From NCBI GenBank assembly GCA_013286945.1, contig JABDET010000006.1, positions 488-40,519 on the forward strand: a stretch of 40,032 nucleotides of DNA, read 5' to 3'. Position numbers and translations under genes: made by a program. The stretch is from Candidatus Melainabacteria bacterium. Its GTDB lineage: Bacteria > Vulcanimicrobiota > JABDET01. Below the pieces are notes generated by a model that saw only the letters and a program-made list of their open reading frames with translations, searched no databases and was not told the DNA's origin. Positions 23,468 to 32,330 of the stretch are shown piece after piece. Numbering within the stretch: the first letter of the stretch is position 1; each line of letters begins with the position of its first letter.

Positions 23468-24541
23468 TTGGTTAGCTCTCCCAAAGAAATCAGGAGAATG
23501 GTTGATCCCGAACGTACTGAATTTTTGGAGTTTTGCAGACTTGTTCTTAAAGGCGAAGCCCTTGAGAGCGAATTACCAAAAGCCATTACTGCGGCACGAA
23601 ATAACCTGACAGAACTTCGAGCCAATTTTCTTGTTTCGATTTCACGCGAGCCTCTGAATGTTCAAGAAGAAACTAAACCCGCAATGAATGAAACGCTCAG
23701 TGCATTGGATGCTTATTCTGAAGCGCTTAATTTGATCGAAGACTGTGCTGGCCGTGGCGTTCGTTCCGCCCTAGCCAAAGGAATGGAAAGCGTTCGACAA
23801 GCCATCCAGCGTGCTGAATCGGCATTCAGGCGATATGAAGTCAGCCTCCTGAGCACGAACGGTCCAACCGAGTTGCCAGGATATAATTTGCTTGCTGGAT
23901 CTTTCGAAGCCCTCGAGAAAGGGGAGGCCACGCAAGAAGAGCTTCTAGCGCTTATTCAGTCAGCCAGTACATCCACAACCCAATCAATGGAATCGTTTAA
24001 TCGTTATCTTCACTTGTCAGAGGTGGCTCAATTAAAGGAAGCGTATGAAGACCACGAAAAGGCGTTGGACGAACTGAAATTGTGTCTCTTAAACGGTAAG
24101 CCATTGGAAGCGGCTCTTTTTCTTTTCGAGCAATCGTGTCGAGTGGTTGAAAAAGAAAAGATAGAAGCGGAAATTCGCATCCTAACGGATGGGCCGACCC
24201 CATCGCCATCCGCTAATTTTATGATTAACCTTTCAACTTCGTTTGAAGGAGTGAAGGCTCACTCAAGTTATTTTGCTCACGCCCTTCTTCAGTTGCAAAA
24301 AGAGTATCGCCATTTCCAGAAAGAGCTGGAAGCCATTAAACCCCGCGCCTCCGAGGAGACCACCGAAAAATGCCAAACAGGTCTTCAGGTGTATGAAGCG
24401 GCACTTGCGAAGTTTGTGGAATTCGAGAAGCTTCAGGATCCAAAACTGCTTGTTAAAGGCTCACGCCTACTTCGGCAAGCCATACTTGAACTTTACGATG
24501 CCTTCAAACAATTTCACGAAGCCCATCTGCAATCAAGCTAA
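23468..24541 (+). CDS. Helical protein with internal repeats, unknown function
   Basis: The 357-residue product is almost entirely alpha-helical, acidic and soluble, with no signal peptide; I do not recognise the family. It has at least two similar blocks: each runs through long helices and reaches a Gly-Pro-Thr-Pro-type turn (NGPTELPGYNLLAGSFEAL and DGPTPSPSANFMINLSTSF). A third helical block ends the protein. The start may be TTG 23468, with GGGAAGG 4 bases upstream, or ATG 23501, whose AGGAG is too close. It follows the 21487 gene by 22 bases, so it probably shares its promoter and may act with that product, for example as a chaperone or scaffold (inference). Confidence 0.75.
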   Translation: MVSSPKEIRRMVDPERTEFLEFCRLVLKGEALESELPKAITAARNNLTELRANFLVSISREPLNVQEETKPAMNETLSALDAYSEALNLIEDCAGRGVRSALAKGMESVRQAIQRAESAFRRYEVSLLSTNGPTELPGYNLLAGSFEALEKGEATQEELLALIQSASTSTTQSMESFNRYLHLSEVAQLKEAYEDHEKALDELKLCLLNGKPLEAALFLFEQSCRVVEKEKIEAEIRILTDGPTPSPSANFMINLSTSFEGVKAHSSYFAHALLQLQKEYRHFQKELEAIKPRASEETTEKCQTGLQVYEAALAKFVEFEKLQDPKLLVKGSRLLRQAILELYDAFKQFHEAHLQSS

Positions 24542-24905
24542 GCCACTCCCAATCCTTCTTGGTAGTAGGGGAATCATTCGCTCTAGTCGGGCCTGGCAAA
24601 GCTCGTTTCTTTGGCGAAATAACGCCCAGTTTTCCTCACCAACGTGTTAGACGGCAGGGGATAGCCGGATTTGGCTTAAATGAGCCGTTTCTTTGGCGTA
24701 ATAACTACCCCAACTTCCTCACCAAGCGTTATTTCGCCAAAGAAACATTTGACGCAATGCCAACTAGCCCTTTCAACCACCAGCTTGGCGTTTTTGGCTT
24801 TGCATCAGCACCCCTCCTCGGCCCCCGCTCCTATCCGAACGATTAACCCCTTCTCCTTTCGATACTCAAAAATCGTCCCTTAGAAGAATTTTCAACGGGT
24901 CCCAC
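24542..24905. repeat. Non-coding region with three copies of a 19-21-bp repeat
   Basis: This 380-base gap has no credible gene. GTTTCTTTGGCGAAATAACGC at 24605-24625 recurs as a perfect inverted copy at 24726-24746 (21 bases) and as a direct copy with one change at 24687-24705. The direct copies share a second block, TTCCTCACCAA, at 24632-24642 and 24715-24725. The second and third copies can fold into a 60-base hairpin. It could be the remnant of a small mobile element or a regulatory palindrome. I see no transposase and no intrinsic terminator. Confidence 0.7.
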
Positions 24906-24911
24906 TATAAT
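24906..24911 (+). promoter_or_regulatory. Possible -10 element of the FecR-like gene
   Basis: TATAAT is a perfect -10 hexamer ending 13 bases before the ATG at 24925. No good -35 is visible at the usual distance. The short leader has only a weak ribosome site (GAAAG). Confidence 0.4.
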
Positions 24912-24924
24912 GTAGAATGAAAGT

Positions 24925-25359
24925 ATGAAACAGTTCATTAAGGTTTCATGCGTGGCGCTCATGCTAACTCTAGGAATTGCCTGGAGTGAGCAAGCCTACG
25001 TTTATTCCTCCACAGCCCGAGTGCTGGAAGTCCACGGAAAGGTTGTCCTGGTGCATGGCGGCTTCATTGCACCGATAACGCTGAATGCAACCCTCAAAGA
25101 AGGAGACACCGTAAGAACCGATCTGCAGGCTTATTGTCTCTTGCAGCTCCCCGATGGCCAAAAGGTAACGGTTACCCCAGGGAGCGAGGTTACCTTGTGG
25201 GTCTTCTTCCATTCTCATGAGTCAGGTGATTGGTCTTCTTCCTTCAAAGCCATGAAAAATGAGGTGGAAACCCCATTCCGTTTTTTTACAAGGCTACACA
25301 AGTCTGGCATTGACTTTGAAGATGAAAGTTCCAACACGCTGGCGTGTTCCAAAGGATAA
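24925..25359 (+). CDS. Exported FecR-like domain protein
   Basis: The 144-residue protein has a signal peptide (KVSCVALMLTLGIAW, residues 6-20) and then a single FecR-type beta domain: RVLEVHGKVVLVHGG, LKEGDTVRTDLQAYCLLQLPDG and GSEVTLW correspond to the family's V...G.V.v, l..Gd.i.T...s.a.l.f.DG and gt.l.l. FecR-like proteins are often encoded next to CHASE2 proteins and are thought to form extracytoplasmic sensory modules. Here the stop overlaps the start of the CHASE2 gene, strongly suggesting joint function. It is not the full FecR anti-sigma regulator, since it lacks an N-terminal cytoplasmic domain. Confidence 0.75.
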   Translation: MKQFIKVSCVALMLTLGIAWSEQAYVYSSTARVLEVHGKVVLVHGGFIAPITLNATLKEGDTVRTDLQAYCLLQLPDGQKVTVTPGSEVTLWVFFHSHESGDWSSSFKAMKNEVETPFRFFTRLHKSGIDFEDESSNTLACSKG

Positions 25360-27617
25360 TGCCACTGCTCACTCAGCTTCATCCCGCTTTATCAAACATC
25401 CGAAAATCTTGGATCATTGTCGGTCTTCTCGTCGCACTTCTTACGTTTACTTTGCAAGAACTTCGTGTTTTTGATCTGGCCGATGCTTACTGGATGAAAG
25501 GGTTCTTCATGTTGCGAAGGACCTTGCATCTTGAAAGGGGACGGGAAAGCAACATTGTCCTTGTCCCTGTCACCACCGATTCAATCGACAAGATTGGCTC
25601 CTGGCCATGGAAACGATCCGTATGGGGAACCCTTATTGACAAACTTGAGCAGGGGAAAGCCAAGGTGGTTGCGTTTGATATTGACTTTTCCACTCCAAGC
25701 GCTGAGGATGCTCAATTTGCAGCGGCGCTAAACAAACCCAATGTCATTCTTCCGCTTTGGTTTGAATACAAGGAAGCAGGGAAAATCAGTGTGCTCGAAT
25801 CACCTTTGCGGGTTGAATTCCCCTCCCCTACTCTGGCAGCCAAATCTCTCCAAGGATTTGTCAATGTCCAAACAGGGGCTTTGGGGGTCCGTCGGTCCCT
25901 TCTCTTGGCCCATTATAATGGAAAGAGCTACCCTTCTCTAGCTTTGCAGGCTTATCTCCTCAACAATCAAACCTCCGCACAAGCTGTTTCATTTCAAACG
26001 AGGCGTTTGACAATCGATCACGACACGGTTCCTCTTGACCGAACGGGGTCGCTTTGGATCAACTACAAAGAACCACGATTTCAAACCATCCCGGTAGAAG
26101 CCATCCTTGATCCTAAATTCAATTCACCCACATTCTTCCGAGATAAGATTGTCTTAGTGGGTGTTGTTTCTCCGGTTGGAAATGACATCAAGATTACTCC
26201 TTTGGGTGCCATGCCAGGACTTGAGATTCATGCCGAGATCTTAAGAGGGCTTCTTGAGCGGGATTTTATCGCACCACTTAATCCAGTGCTTCAATTCTTC
26301 TTCCTTCTTTGTCTTGGTGTCGGTCTTGGTGCAAGTTTTCCTCGATATTCCTGGAAGCGCTTTCTTCCTTGGTCGCTCGGAATTCTTCTTGGCATTCCGT
26401 TTATCGGGTTCTTGGCTTTCACATTCTTAGGCATACTCGTGGACGCTTTTGCCCCATGCACGGTGGTCTTTGGCATGGTGATGCTTATCGTGATGAGCCA
26501 ATCACGAAAAACCGAAGCCATTCTCGAATCGAAAATTGATGAAATCAAAATCATAAGCCAGGTCAGTTCACTTCACACAGGCAACCTGTCAGTCGATGAG
26601 CTTCTCAAAGCAGCCATTCAGATGATTGAGGAAGTGCTTCAAGTGGAAGCCGCCGGCATACTCTTGCGAGACCACACCGGCAAGCTGACGCTACAGGCTT
26701 GCCATGGGGTCATGTGCACCACCCCTGAGCGGATCTTGGAATCGAATGAAGGGATCTGCACGCGTGTGGCTGACTTGGGGAAACCGTTGTACGTTGGGGA
26801 TCTCGCCGCGTGCGAAGATGCCGCCAAATTTGAAACCATGATTCGCCGACTTTGTTTCTTGGGTGTTCCACTCCGCACCAAGGGAAAAGTGATTGGGGTT
26901 ATTTGGGCCGCCACCGATTATCCCGAACAATTGCGAGGAGAACCGGTGAATTCATTCATCACCATGGCGAATCAACTTGCGATTGGTATTGACAATTCAC
27001 TTCTTTCAGACCAAATCGGAAAACTTTATCTGGATGCCATCCGTTCTTTGGTGCGTGCGGTTGAATATTATCATCCCACAAACAAGGGACATAGCGAAAG
27101 GGTTGCGAGCTACGCGCTCATGATTGGAAAGGCATGCAACTTATCCCCCGAAGAACTTGAAACCCTTCGCTCGGCAGCACTGTTACACGACATTGGCAAG
27201 ATGGGACATTTTGAATCCCTGTACCGGAAGCCCGAAGGTCTAACCGCCGACGATTGGAAACAAATTGTTCAGCCCTTAAAGCTTGAGCTCAAAATTCTCG
27301 AGCCTTTGTCGAATCAGTTTCCAATTCTCCCCATTCTTTATCATTTTTATGAGCGCTTTGACGGCAAGGGCTTTCCGGATGGGCTGAAGGGAAATGAGAT
27401 TCCAATCGAATCAAGAGTTCTCGCAATCGCGAATGCCTTTGATGATATCTCAGTCAATGGTCCTCAGTTAGGCCGTGTGTCAATTGAACGGGCTGTCCAA
27501 GAATTGAAAAAGGAAGCAGGCACCTTGTTTGATCCCAACATGGTGATGCTCTTTATCAACAGCATCAGCCAGGTTCCTGTTGAAGAATTTGCTCGTCACG
27601 TCAAGTCGATGGCTTAG
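25359..27617 (+). CDS. CHASE2-GAF protein with a degenerate HD-GYP domain
   Basis: From the ATG in the TAATG overlap with the FecR-like gene the protein has 752 residues (a GTG at 25344 is an alternative). Order: one membrane helix (about 15-32), extracytoplasmic CHASE2 domain (about 45-295), three membrane helices (about 300-380), GAF domain (about 405-560) and HD-GYP-type domain (about 565-745). HD-GYP domains hydrolyse cyclic-di-GMP. His578 (HSERVA) and the His610-Asp611 pair (HDIGK) are kept. However, the HP motif has become QP (Gln638), the HHE motif reads FYE (663-665), GYP reads GFP and the ADxFD motif reads ANAFD (Asn692). I infer lost catalysis and a role in signal binding or protein interaction, coupled to an external signal through CHASE2 and FecR. 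Confidence 0.88.
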   Translation: MPLLTQLHPALSNIRKSWIIVGLLVALLTFTLQELRVFDLADAYWMKGFFMLRRTLHLERGRESNIVLVPVTTDSIDKIGSWPWKRSVWGTLIDKLEQGKAKVVAFDIDFSTPSAEDAQFAAALNKPNVILPLWFEYKEAGKISVLESPLRVEFPSPTLAAKSLQGFVNVQTGALGVRRSLLLAHYNGKSYPSLALQAYLLNNQTSAQAVSFQTRRLTIDHDTVPLDRTGSLWINYKEPRFQTIPVEAILDPKFNSPTFFRDKIVLVGVVSPVGNDIKITPLGAMPGLEIHAEILRGLLERDFIAPLNPVLQFFFLLCLGVGLGASFPRYSWKRFLPWSLGILLGIPFIGFLAFTFLGILVDAFAPCTVVFGMVMLIVMSQSRKTEAILESKIDEIKIISQVSSLHTGNLSVDELLKAAIQMIEEVLQVEAAGILLRDHTGKLTLQACHGVMCTTPERILESNEGICTRVADLGKPLYVGDLAACEDAAKFETMIRRLCFLGVPLRTKGKVIGVIWAATDYPEQLRGEPVNSFITMANQLAIGIDNSLLSDQIGKLYLDAIRSLVRAVEYYHPTNKGHSERVASYALMIGKACNLSPEELETLRSAALLHDIGKMGHFESLYRKPEGLTADDWKQIVQPLKLELKILEPLSNQFPILPILYHFYERFDGKGFPDGLKGNEIPIESRVLAIANAFDDISVNGPQLGRVSIERAVQELKKEAGTLFDPNMVMLFINSISQVPVEEFARHVKSMA

Positions 27618-27708
27618 ATCGAGAGCGCAGGGATTTGGGAATTACCTCCTGAATTAAACTCTATTGGGAACAGTACAGTGCACGCCACAAAATAGAGAAG
27701 GAGATCAA

Positions 27709-28530
27709 ATGATGAAGCGACGTTTTGGGGTTCTGGTCCTCTCACTCTTTTTTCTTGTTTTACTCTCGATTCCACTCTTGGCAGAAACGGCTTTGTATGT
27801 GCATAACAAACCATACCCCAAGCCAATCTTAATCTACAAAGATACCGTTTACGCGGTGGTTTCCGATATCTTCCCAGCACTTCGTTTAAGGCTGGAGTCG
27901 CAAGGGAGAATGTTTTGTGGGGCCTCCTACAGGTACACCGGAACACTTTGCCCTTCGGAATCACCCAAAGCAGTCCTTTACATCAATGGAAAGCCGATCA
28001 TGAAAGGGGTCCTTATTCAACACGGGAAAACCTGGGTTGCTCTTCCCGCCCTTGCCCAAGCCACAGGCTACACTTACCAATACAATCCTGAGACCGAAAT
28101 TGCTGACATTAGCGATCGCTCCATGTCGACCTTGATTAACACACCATCTGAAGAAGATAAATCCGGGGAATCAACCACCAAAGATTCTAAGGACAATAAC
28201 AAAGATTCAAAAAAGTCGGACACCCCTCCAGAAAAAAAAGAAGTCCCCTTAAAAGTGGATGGACCACACCAGACTGTGCAGACCAACACCAATGAAATTT
28301 GGGTTTCCTTTACTGTAACCAACATCAGCAAGAAGGATGTGAAGGGAGTTACGGCTGTCCTACGCTATCTGGATGGCTACGGAAAGCCGATGACGCAAAA
28401 ATCTTACACGGTGGGGACTTTAACGGCAGGCCAAGTCGTGAAGGAAGAGGATTATTGGATTAATTCAAGTGGTGTTTATGGGGTTACAACCGATGTGCAG
28501 CTTGATTGGGAAGGGAAAAAGAAGGAGTAG
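27709..28530 (+). CDS. Exported protein with copper-amine-oxidase-N-like and FxLYD-like domains
   Basis: ATG 27709 follows AAGGAG by 5 bases and gives 273 residues with a signal peptide (VLVLSLFFLVLLSIPLLA). Two short repeats (YVHNKPYPKPILIYKDTVYA and YINGKPIMKGVLIQHGKTWV), each followed by a helix, match the copper-amine-oxidase N-terminal-like domain, a cell-envelope stalk module without oxidase activity. A Lys/Asp/Ser-rich linker (about 150-185) leads to a C-terminal beta domain (VSFTVTNISKKDVKGVTAVL, YTVGTLTAGQ) of FxLYD type. Role unknown. It stands just before def, separated by 6 bases. Confidence 0.7.
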   Translation: MMKRRFGVLVLSLFFLVLLSIPLLAETALYVHNKPYPKPILIYKDTVYAVVSDIFPALRLRLESQGRMFCGASYRYTGTLCPSESPKAVLYINGKPIMKGVLIQHGKTWVALPALAQATGYTYQYNPETEIADISDRSMSTLINTPSEEDKSGESTTKDSKDNNKDSKKSDTPPEKKEVPLKVDGPHQTVQTNTNEIWVSFTVTNISKKDVKGVTAVLRYLDGYGKPMTQKSYTVGTLTAGQVVKEEDYWINSSGVYGVTTDVQLDWEGKKKE

Positions 28531-28536
28531 AATCGC

Positions 28537-29049
28537 ATGGTACGAGACGTTCGAAAAGCTGAAGACCCTGTTTTGCGGAAGAAAGCAAAAGCCGTGAAGC
28601 TGCCACTTGATCCATTGACTCGTCAACTGATCGAAGACATGGTCGACACGATGTATGAAGCCTCGGGGGTCGGGCTAGCGGCTCCACAAGTCGGAGCTTC
28701 GAAACGGATCTTGGTGGCAGATTGTGGAGAGGAATTCGGTGGGCTTCACGTTTTGATCAATCCGAAGATCACGCATCAAGAAGGAACACAAGTTGGCCTT
28801 GAAGGATGCCTGAGCTTCCCGAATCTTTATGGTGATGTGGAACGAGCGGAAAAAGTGATTGTTAAAGCACAGACGGTCGAAGGAATTTGGAAAAAATATG
28901 AAGTCACCGCGCTTCTAAGTCGTTGCTTCCAGCACGAGATTGATCACTTAAATGGAATCCTCTTTGTGGATAAAGCTAAAAACCTTAGGGAACTTAATCC
29001 GGAAGAAGCAAGAACTCAAAGAGAGGAATCCCAAACCGTTTTAAGTTGA
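28537..29049 (+). CDS. def: Peptide deformylase
   Basis: Def removes the formyl group from new proteins. The 170-residue protein has all three motifs: GVGLAAPQ (44-51), EGCLSFP (89-95, metal ligand Cys91) and QHEIDH (132-137, ligands His133 and His137, catalytic Glu134). Phe replaces the usual Val after CLS, a common variant. Its stop overlaps the TTG start of fmt, giving the classical def-fmt pair. Confidence 0.96.
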   Translation: MVRDVRKAEDPVLRKKAKAVKLPLDPLTRQLIEDMVDTMYEASGVGLAAPQVGASKRILVADCGEEFGGLHVLINPKITHQEGTQVGLEGCLSFPNLYGDVERAEKVIVKAQTVEGIWKKYEVTALLSRCFQHEIDHLNGILFVDKAKNLRELNPEEARTQREESQTVLS

Positions 29050-29972
29050 ACAAACTTATCTTTCTCGGTTCAAGTTCCTTTGCTGTCCCCTCGCTGCAGG
29101 CTTTGGTGGAACTTGGTTTTTCTCCTTTGGTTGTCACCAAACCCGATAAACCGAGGAAACGAGGTCATGAGCTTCTTGGAACTCCGATTCGAGAAAAGGC
29201 AACCTCGCTCGGCTTAGAAATATGGCCCCTTGAAACCCTCCGAGAAGCCGCTGTCGTTTCAAAATTTAAAGAATGGAAACCCGATCTTATTGTCAGCATC
29301 GCTTATGGCGGATACATCCCAAAAGAACTTCTTACACTACCCTCGATTGGCTGCGTTAACCTCCACCCTTCCCTACTCCCCCACTACCGTGGAGCCGCGC
29401 CAGTCCAGCGGGCTTTGATGGCGGGTGAAACCGAAACAGGGCTTACTCTGGCCACTGTGTCAGAACAATGGGATGCTGGGGATATTCTCTTCCAAGAACG
29501 GCACGCGATCGACCTGGATGACAATGCAGGGACGCTTCTTGAAAGGCTTGCCCACCGTGGCGCTTCCCTCATTTCGAGCGCGATTCCATCCTTGCTTCAA
29601 AAGAAGATCGTGGCCACTCCTCAAGACGGGACCCAAGCAACCTACGCTCCAAAGATTCAGGATGAAGAAACCTGGATTGGTTGGAGCCATCGAGCATCTG
29701 ACATCACCAATCAAATCCGAGGATTAGCTCCCACACCGGGAGCGCGAACCCATTTCCCAGGTGGGGTCGCAAAGATTTTTAAGGCTCAAGTTGTCCCTGG
29801 AGAAGGTTTGCCTGGTTCGCTCCTTCGGCTTGAAAAAGAAGGGCCTGTCGTTGGAACAGGCGAAAGAGCTCTTCTTCTGTTGTTTGTCCAACCAGAAAAT
29901 CGGAAGGTCATGACTGGGAAGGACCTAGTGAATGGTTATCGCCTCCAAGAAAACCAAAGCTTCCACGATTGA
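29046..29972 (+). CDS. fmt: Methionyl-tRNA formyltransferase
   Basis: Fmt formylates initiator Met-tRNA. The TTG start overlaps the def stop (TTGA). The 308-residue protein has LGSSSFAVPSLQAL at the N-terminus, then the catalytic set Asn105, His107 (CVNLHPSLLPHYRGAAPVQ) and Asp146 (WDAGDIL). A C-terminal OB-like domain starts around residue 205. The 3' end overlaps rsmB by 41 bases. Confidence 0.95.
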   Translation: MNKLIFLGSSSFAVPSLQALVELGFSPLVVTKPDKPRKRGHELLGTPIREKATSLGLEIWPLETLREAAVVSKFKEWKPDLIVSIAYGGYIPKELLTLPSIGCVNLHPSLLPHYRGAAPVQRALMAGETETGLTLATVSEQWDAGDILFQERHAIDLDDNAGTLLERLAHRGASLISSAIPSLLQKKIVATPQDGTQATYAPKIQDEETWIGWSHRASDITNQIRGLAPTPGARTHFPGGVAKIFKAQVVPGEGLPGSLLRLEKEGPVVGTGERALLLLFVQPENRKVMTGKDLVNGYRLQENQSFHD

Positions 29973-31302
29973 TGTTCGAGATCTTGTCTTACGAACATTG
30001 GTCTCTTGGGAGTCAGGCGAAAACAAATTTGAGAAAGCTGCCGAAGAATCGATTCGACTTCTCCCCAAAAAGAATCGTCCCTTTTTCACGGAGCTCTTGA
30101 AGGGAACCACCCGCTACAAACTTTTTCTTGATTACAAGTTAAGCCAAATCCTGGATCACCCTTTGGAGTCGCTCCCTTCTTCCATTCGAAACCTTCTGCG
30201 CGTTGGAGGGTATCAATTGGAATTTGCTGTCATTCCAAAACCGGTCACCGTGCACCTCATGGTCGAGTTGGCCAAACTGCACGGACATCCTGGGACTGTT
30301 GGGCTCGTCAACGGAGTCCTTAGGCGCTGGGCTGAAGGACCAGCGATTGAGCTTCCACAGGACGAAATCGAAGTTTTGTCGGTTTCATACTCTCATCCTC
30401 GATGGTTCATCGACCGCTGGCTCCCTCGTTTCGGCAAGGAAGGATTGATTCGATTACTCGAATGGAATAATAAGCCTCCGTTAATCGACCTTCAAGTGAA
30501 TCCCCTTCGCATGACCCCAGAAGAAGTCCGAGAAATGTTCGCTGAACATCAAATCGAAGTAAGCCCGACCTTTCTCGAAGAAGCGCTGAGTTTCGAATCA
30601 GGAGGTTCCATTGAATCCCTTCCAGGATTCAAGGAAGGGTTATTTTGGGTTCAAGGGGTTGCAGCCGCACTTCCTGTTTATCTCCTCGACCCTAAACCTG
30701 GAGAAGTGATCCTCGATCTTTGCTCTGCCCCTGGCGGTAAGGCATGCCAGATTGCTGCAAAGGTAGGCGATCGAGCAGAAATCTATGCGGTTGATGTCGA
30801 TCCGGATCGATTGAAAAAAATTGAAGAAAACCGTCGCCGTCTTGGTTTTCATTCGATCCTGCCGAACCAGCTGGATGGAACCAAGATTCGAGGAGACGAA
30901 TTGAAACCAGCGGATGCAATCTTGGTGGATGCCCCTTGCAGCGGAACCGGCGTGTTTCGAAAAAGAGTGGATGCGCGTTGGCAAAAAGCCGCAGCTGATT
31001 TGCCACACCTTGCTAAAACACAATTAGAGCTTCTTAACGGAGCCGTCAAGCTTCTTAAACCGGGTGGACGCCTTGTCTACTCCACTTGCTCCCTGGAACG
31101 CGAAGAGAATCAAGAGGTCCTCGAGCGGTTTCTCGAATCGCACCACGAATGTGTTTTGGAGGATCCGTTCCCTTATTTACCTAAGACGATGTCAGAAAAG
31201 CTAAAGCAAAAGCAGGGACAGCCAGAATTATTTGTAGAGACTTTTCCACACGAGCATGAGCTGGATGGATTCTTTATGGCCCGATTGACCAAGAAAACAT
31301 GA
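29932..31302 (+). CDS. rsmB: 16S rRNA m5C967 methyltransferase
   Basis: The 456-residue protein combines an N-terminal NusB-like helical domain (VRDLVLRTL, LLPKKNRPFFTELLKGTTR) with a Rossmann methyltransferase. SAM motif I is DLCSAPGGKACQIA. The two catalytic cysteines are Cys336 (DAPCSGTG) and Cys386 (YSTCSLEREEN). The ATG at 29932 lies inside fmt. A later start would cut into the NusB-like domain, so the overlap is probably real. It ends in an ATGA overlap with rlmN. Confidence 0.93.
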   Translation: MVIASKKTKASTIDVRDLVLRTLVSWESGENKFEKAAEESIRLLPKKNRPFFTELLKGTTRYKLFLDYKLSQILDHPLESLPSSIRNLLRVGGYQLEFAVIPKPVTVHLMVELAKLHGHPGTVGLVNGVLRRWAEGPAIELPQDEIEVLSVSYSHPRWFIDRWLPRFGKEGLIRLLEWNNKPPLIDLQVNPLRMTPEEVREMFAEHQIEVSPTFLEEALSFESGGSIESLPGFKEGLFWVQGVAAALPVYLLDPKPGEVILDLCSAPGGKACQIAAKVGDRAEIYAVDVDPDRLKKIEENRRRLGFHSILPNQLDGTKIRGDELKPADAILVDAPCSGTGVFRKRVDARWQKAAADLPHLAKTQLELLNGAVKLLKPGGRLVYSTCSLEREENQEVLERFLESHHECVLEDPFPYLPKTMSEKLKQKQGQPELFVETFPHEHELDGFFMARLTKKT

Positions 31303-32330
31303 ACATCAAGGGATTAGAACTCTCCGAGTTGGAAAGCCTGGTTAAGGCCGAGGGGGAACCGACTTACCGTGGAAAACAACTTTTTTCCTGGATCCATCAA
31401 AAGTGGGTTGCCAATTATGATGAAATGACCAATCTCAGCAAAAAAACACGCGAAACTTTCTCGAAAACTTGGCCCATTCTAAACCTCCCAATTGATCGGA
31501 CTCAGCGCTCCGAAGAATGCGATACGGTGAAATACCTCTTCAAACTCCCTGACGGTGAAGGGGTTGAGACCGTACTCATGTACTTTGACAATCGCCTAAC
31601 TGTTTGTCTTTCAACCCAAGCCGGATGTGCTTATGGCTGCGTGTTTTGCGCTTCAGGGGTCTTGGGCTGGAAGCGAAACTTGGACACCTGGGAAATTGTT
31701 GACCAAGTGATCCAAATCCAGAAAAAGCAAAAAGATCGCATCTCGAATCTGGTCTTCATGGGGACCGGTGAGCCCTTGAACAATTACGACAATGTCTTGA
31801 AGGCCATTCGTATCCTGCATCACTCCATGGGTCTTGGCATCGGGATGCGGCACATCACCCTTTCAACCGTGGGCCTTGTCCCCATGATTAAGCGGTTAGC
31901 TGATGAAGGGCATCCGATCCGTTTGGCCGTTTCCCTGCATGCACCCAATGATTCCATACGAGAAAAATTGATGCCGATCAACAAGAAATATAAAATTGCA
32001 GAACTTTTGGAGGCTTGTGCGTACTATCAATCGAAAATCAAACGACGAATGACCTTTGAATACACCCTGATTAATGAGATCAATGATTCCCCATCCCTGG
32101 CCCATGAACTGGCCAAAGTGCTAAAAGGGATGCGGTGTCATGTGAACTTAATCCCCTTAAACCCGATGGACGAGTATCCGCATCGGGCTCCTTCATCAAA
32201 GAAGGTTAACGCTTTTGTTGCCATCTTGGAAGAACACGGCATTCCCACCACCGTGAGGCAAGAGCGGGGTCAAGACATCAGTGCCGCGTGCGGTCAATTG
32301 CGGCGATTTGTCATGAAAGAAGGGCGTTGA
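31299..32330 (+). CDS. rlmN: 23S rRNA m2A2503 / tRNA m2A37 methyltransferase (radical SAM)
   Basis: RlmN methylates A2503 of 23S rRNA. The 343-residue protein has the CAYGCVFC cluster motif (Cys110, Cys114, Cys117) for the 4Fe-4S centre. Cys331 (AACGQL) is the methyl-carrying cysteine near the C-terminus that RlmN requires. RGKQLFSWIHQK near the N-terminus and MGTGEPLNNYDNV are also family signatures. ATG overlaps the rsmB stop, and its own stop overlaps the next ATG. Confidence 0.96.
   Translation: MNIKGLELSELESLVKAEGEPTYRGKQLFSWIHQKWVANYDEMTNLSKKTRETFSKTWPILNLPIDRTQRSEECDTVKYLFKLPDGEGVETVLMYFDNRLTVCLSTQAGCAYGCVFCASGVLGWKRNLDTWEIVDQVIQIQKKQKDRISNLVFMGTGEPLNNYDNVLKAIRILHHSMGLGIGMRHITLSTVGLVPMIKRLADEGHPIRLAVSLHAPNDSIREKLMPINKKYKIAELLEACAYYQSKIKRRMTFEYTLINEINDSPSLAHELAKVLKGMRCHVNLIPLNPMDEYPHRAPSSKKVNAFVAILEEHGIPTTVRQERGQDISAACGQLRRFVMKEGR

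Noticed and set aside
24559-24846. 95-codon plus-strand frame in the repeat region
   Set aside because: It consists largely of the translated repeats, with no ribosome site and no recognisable features.
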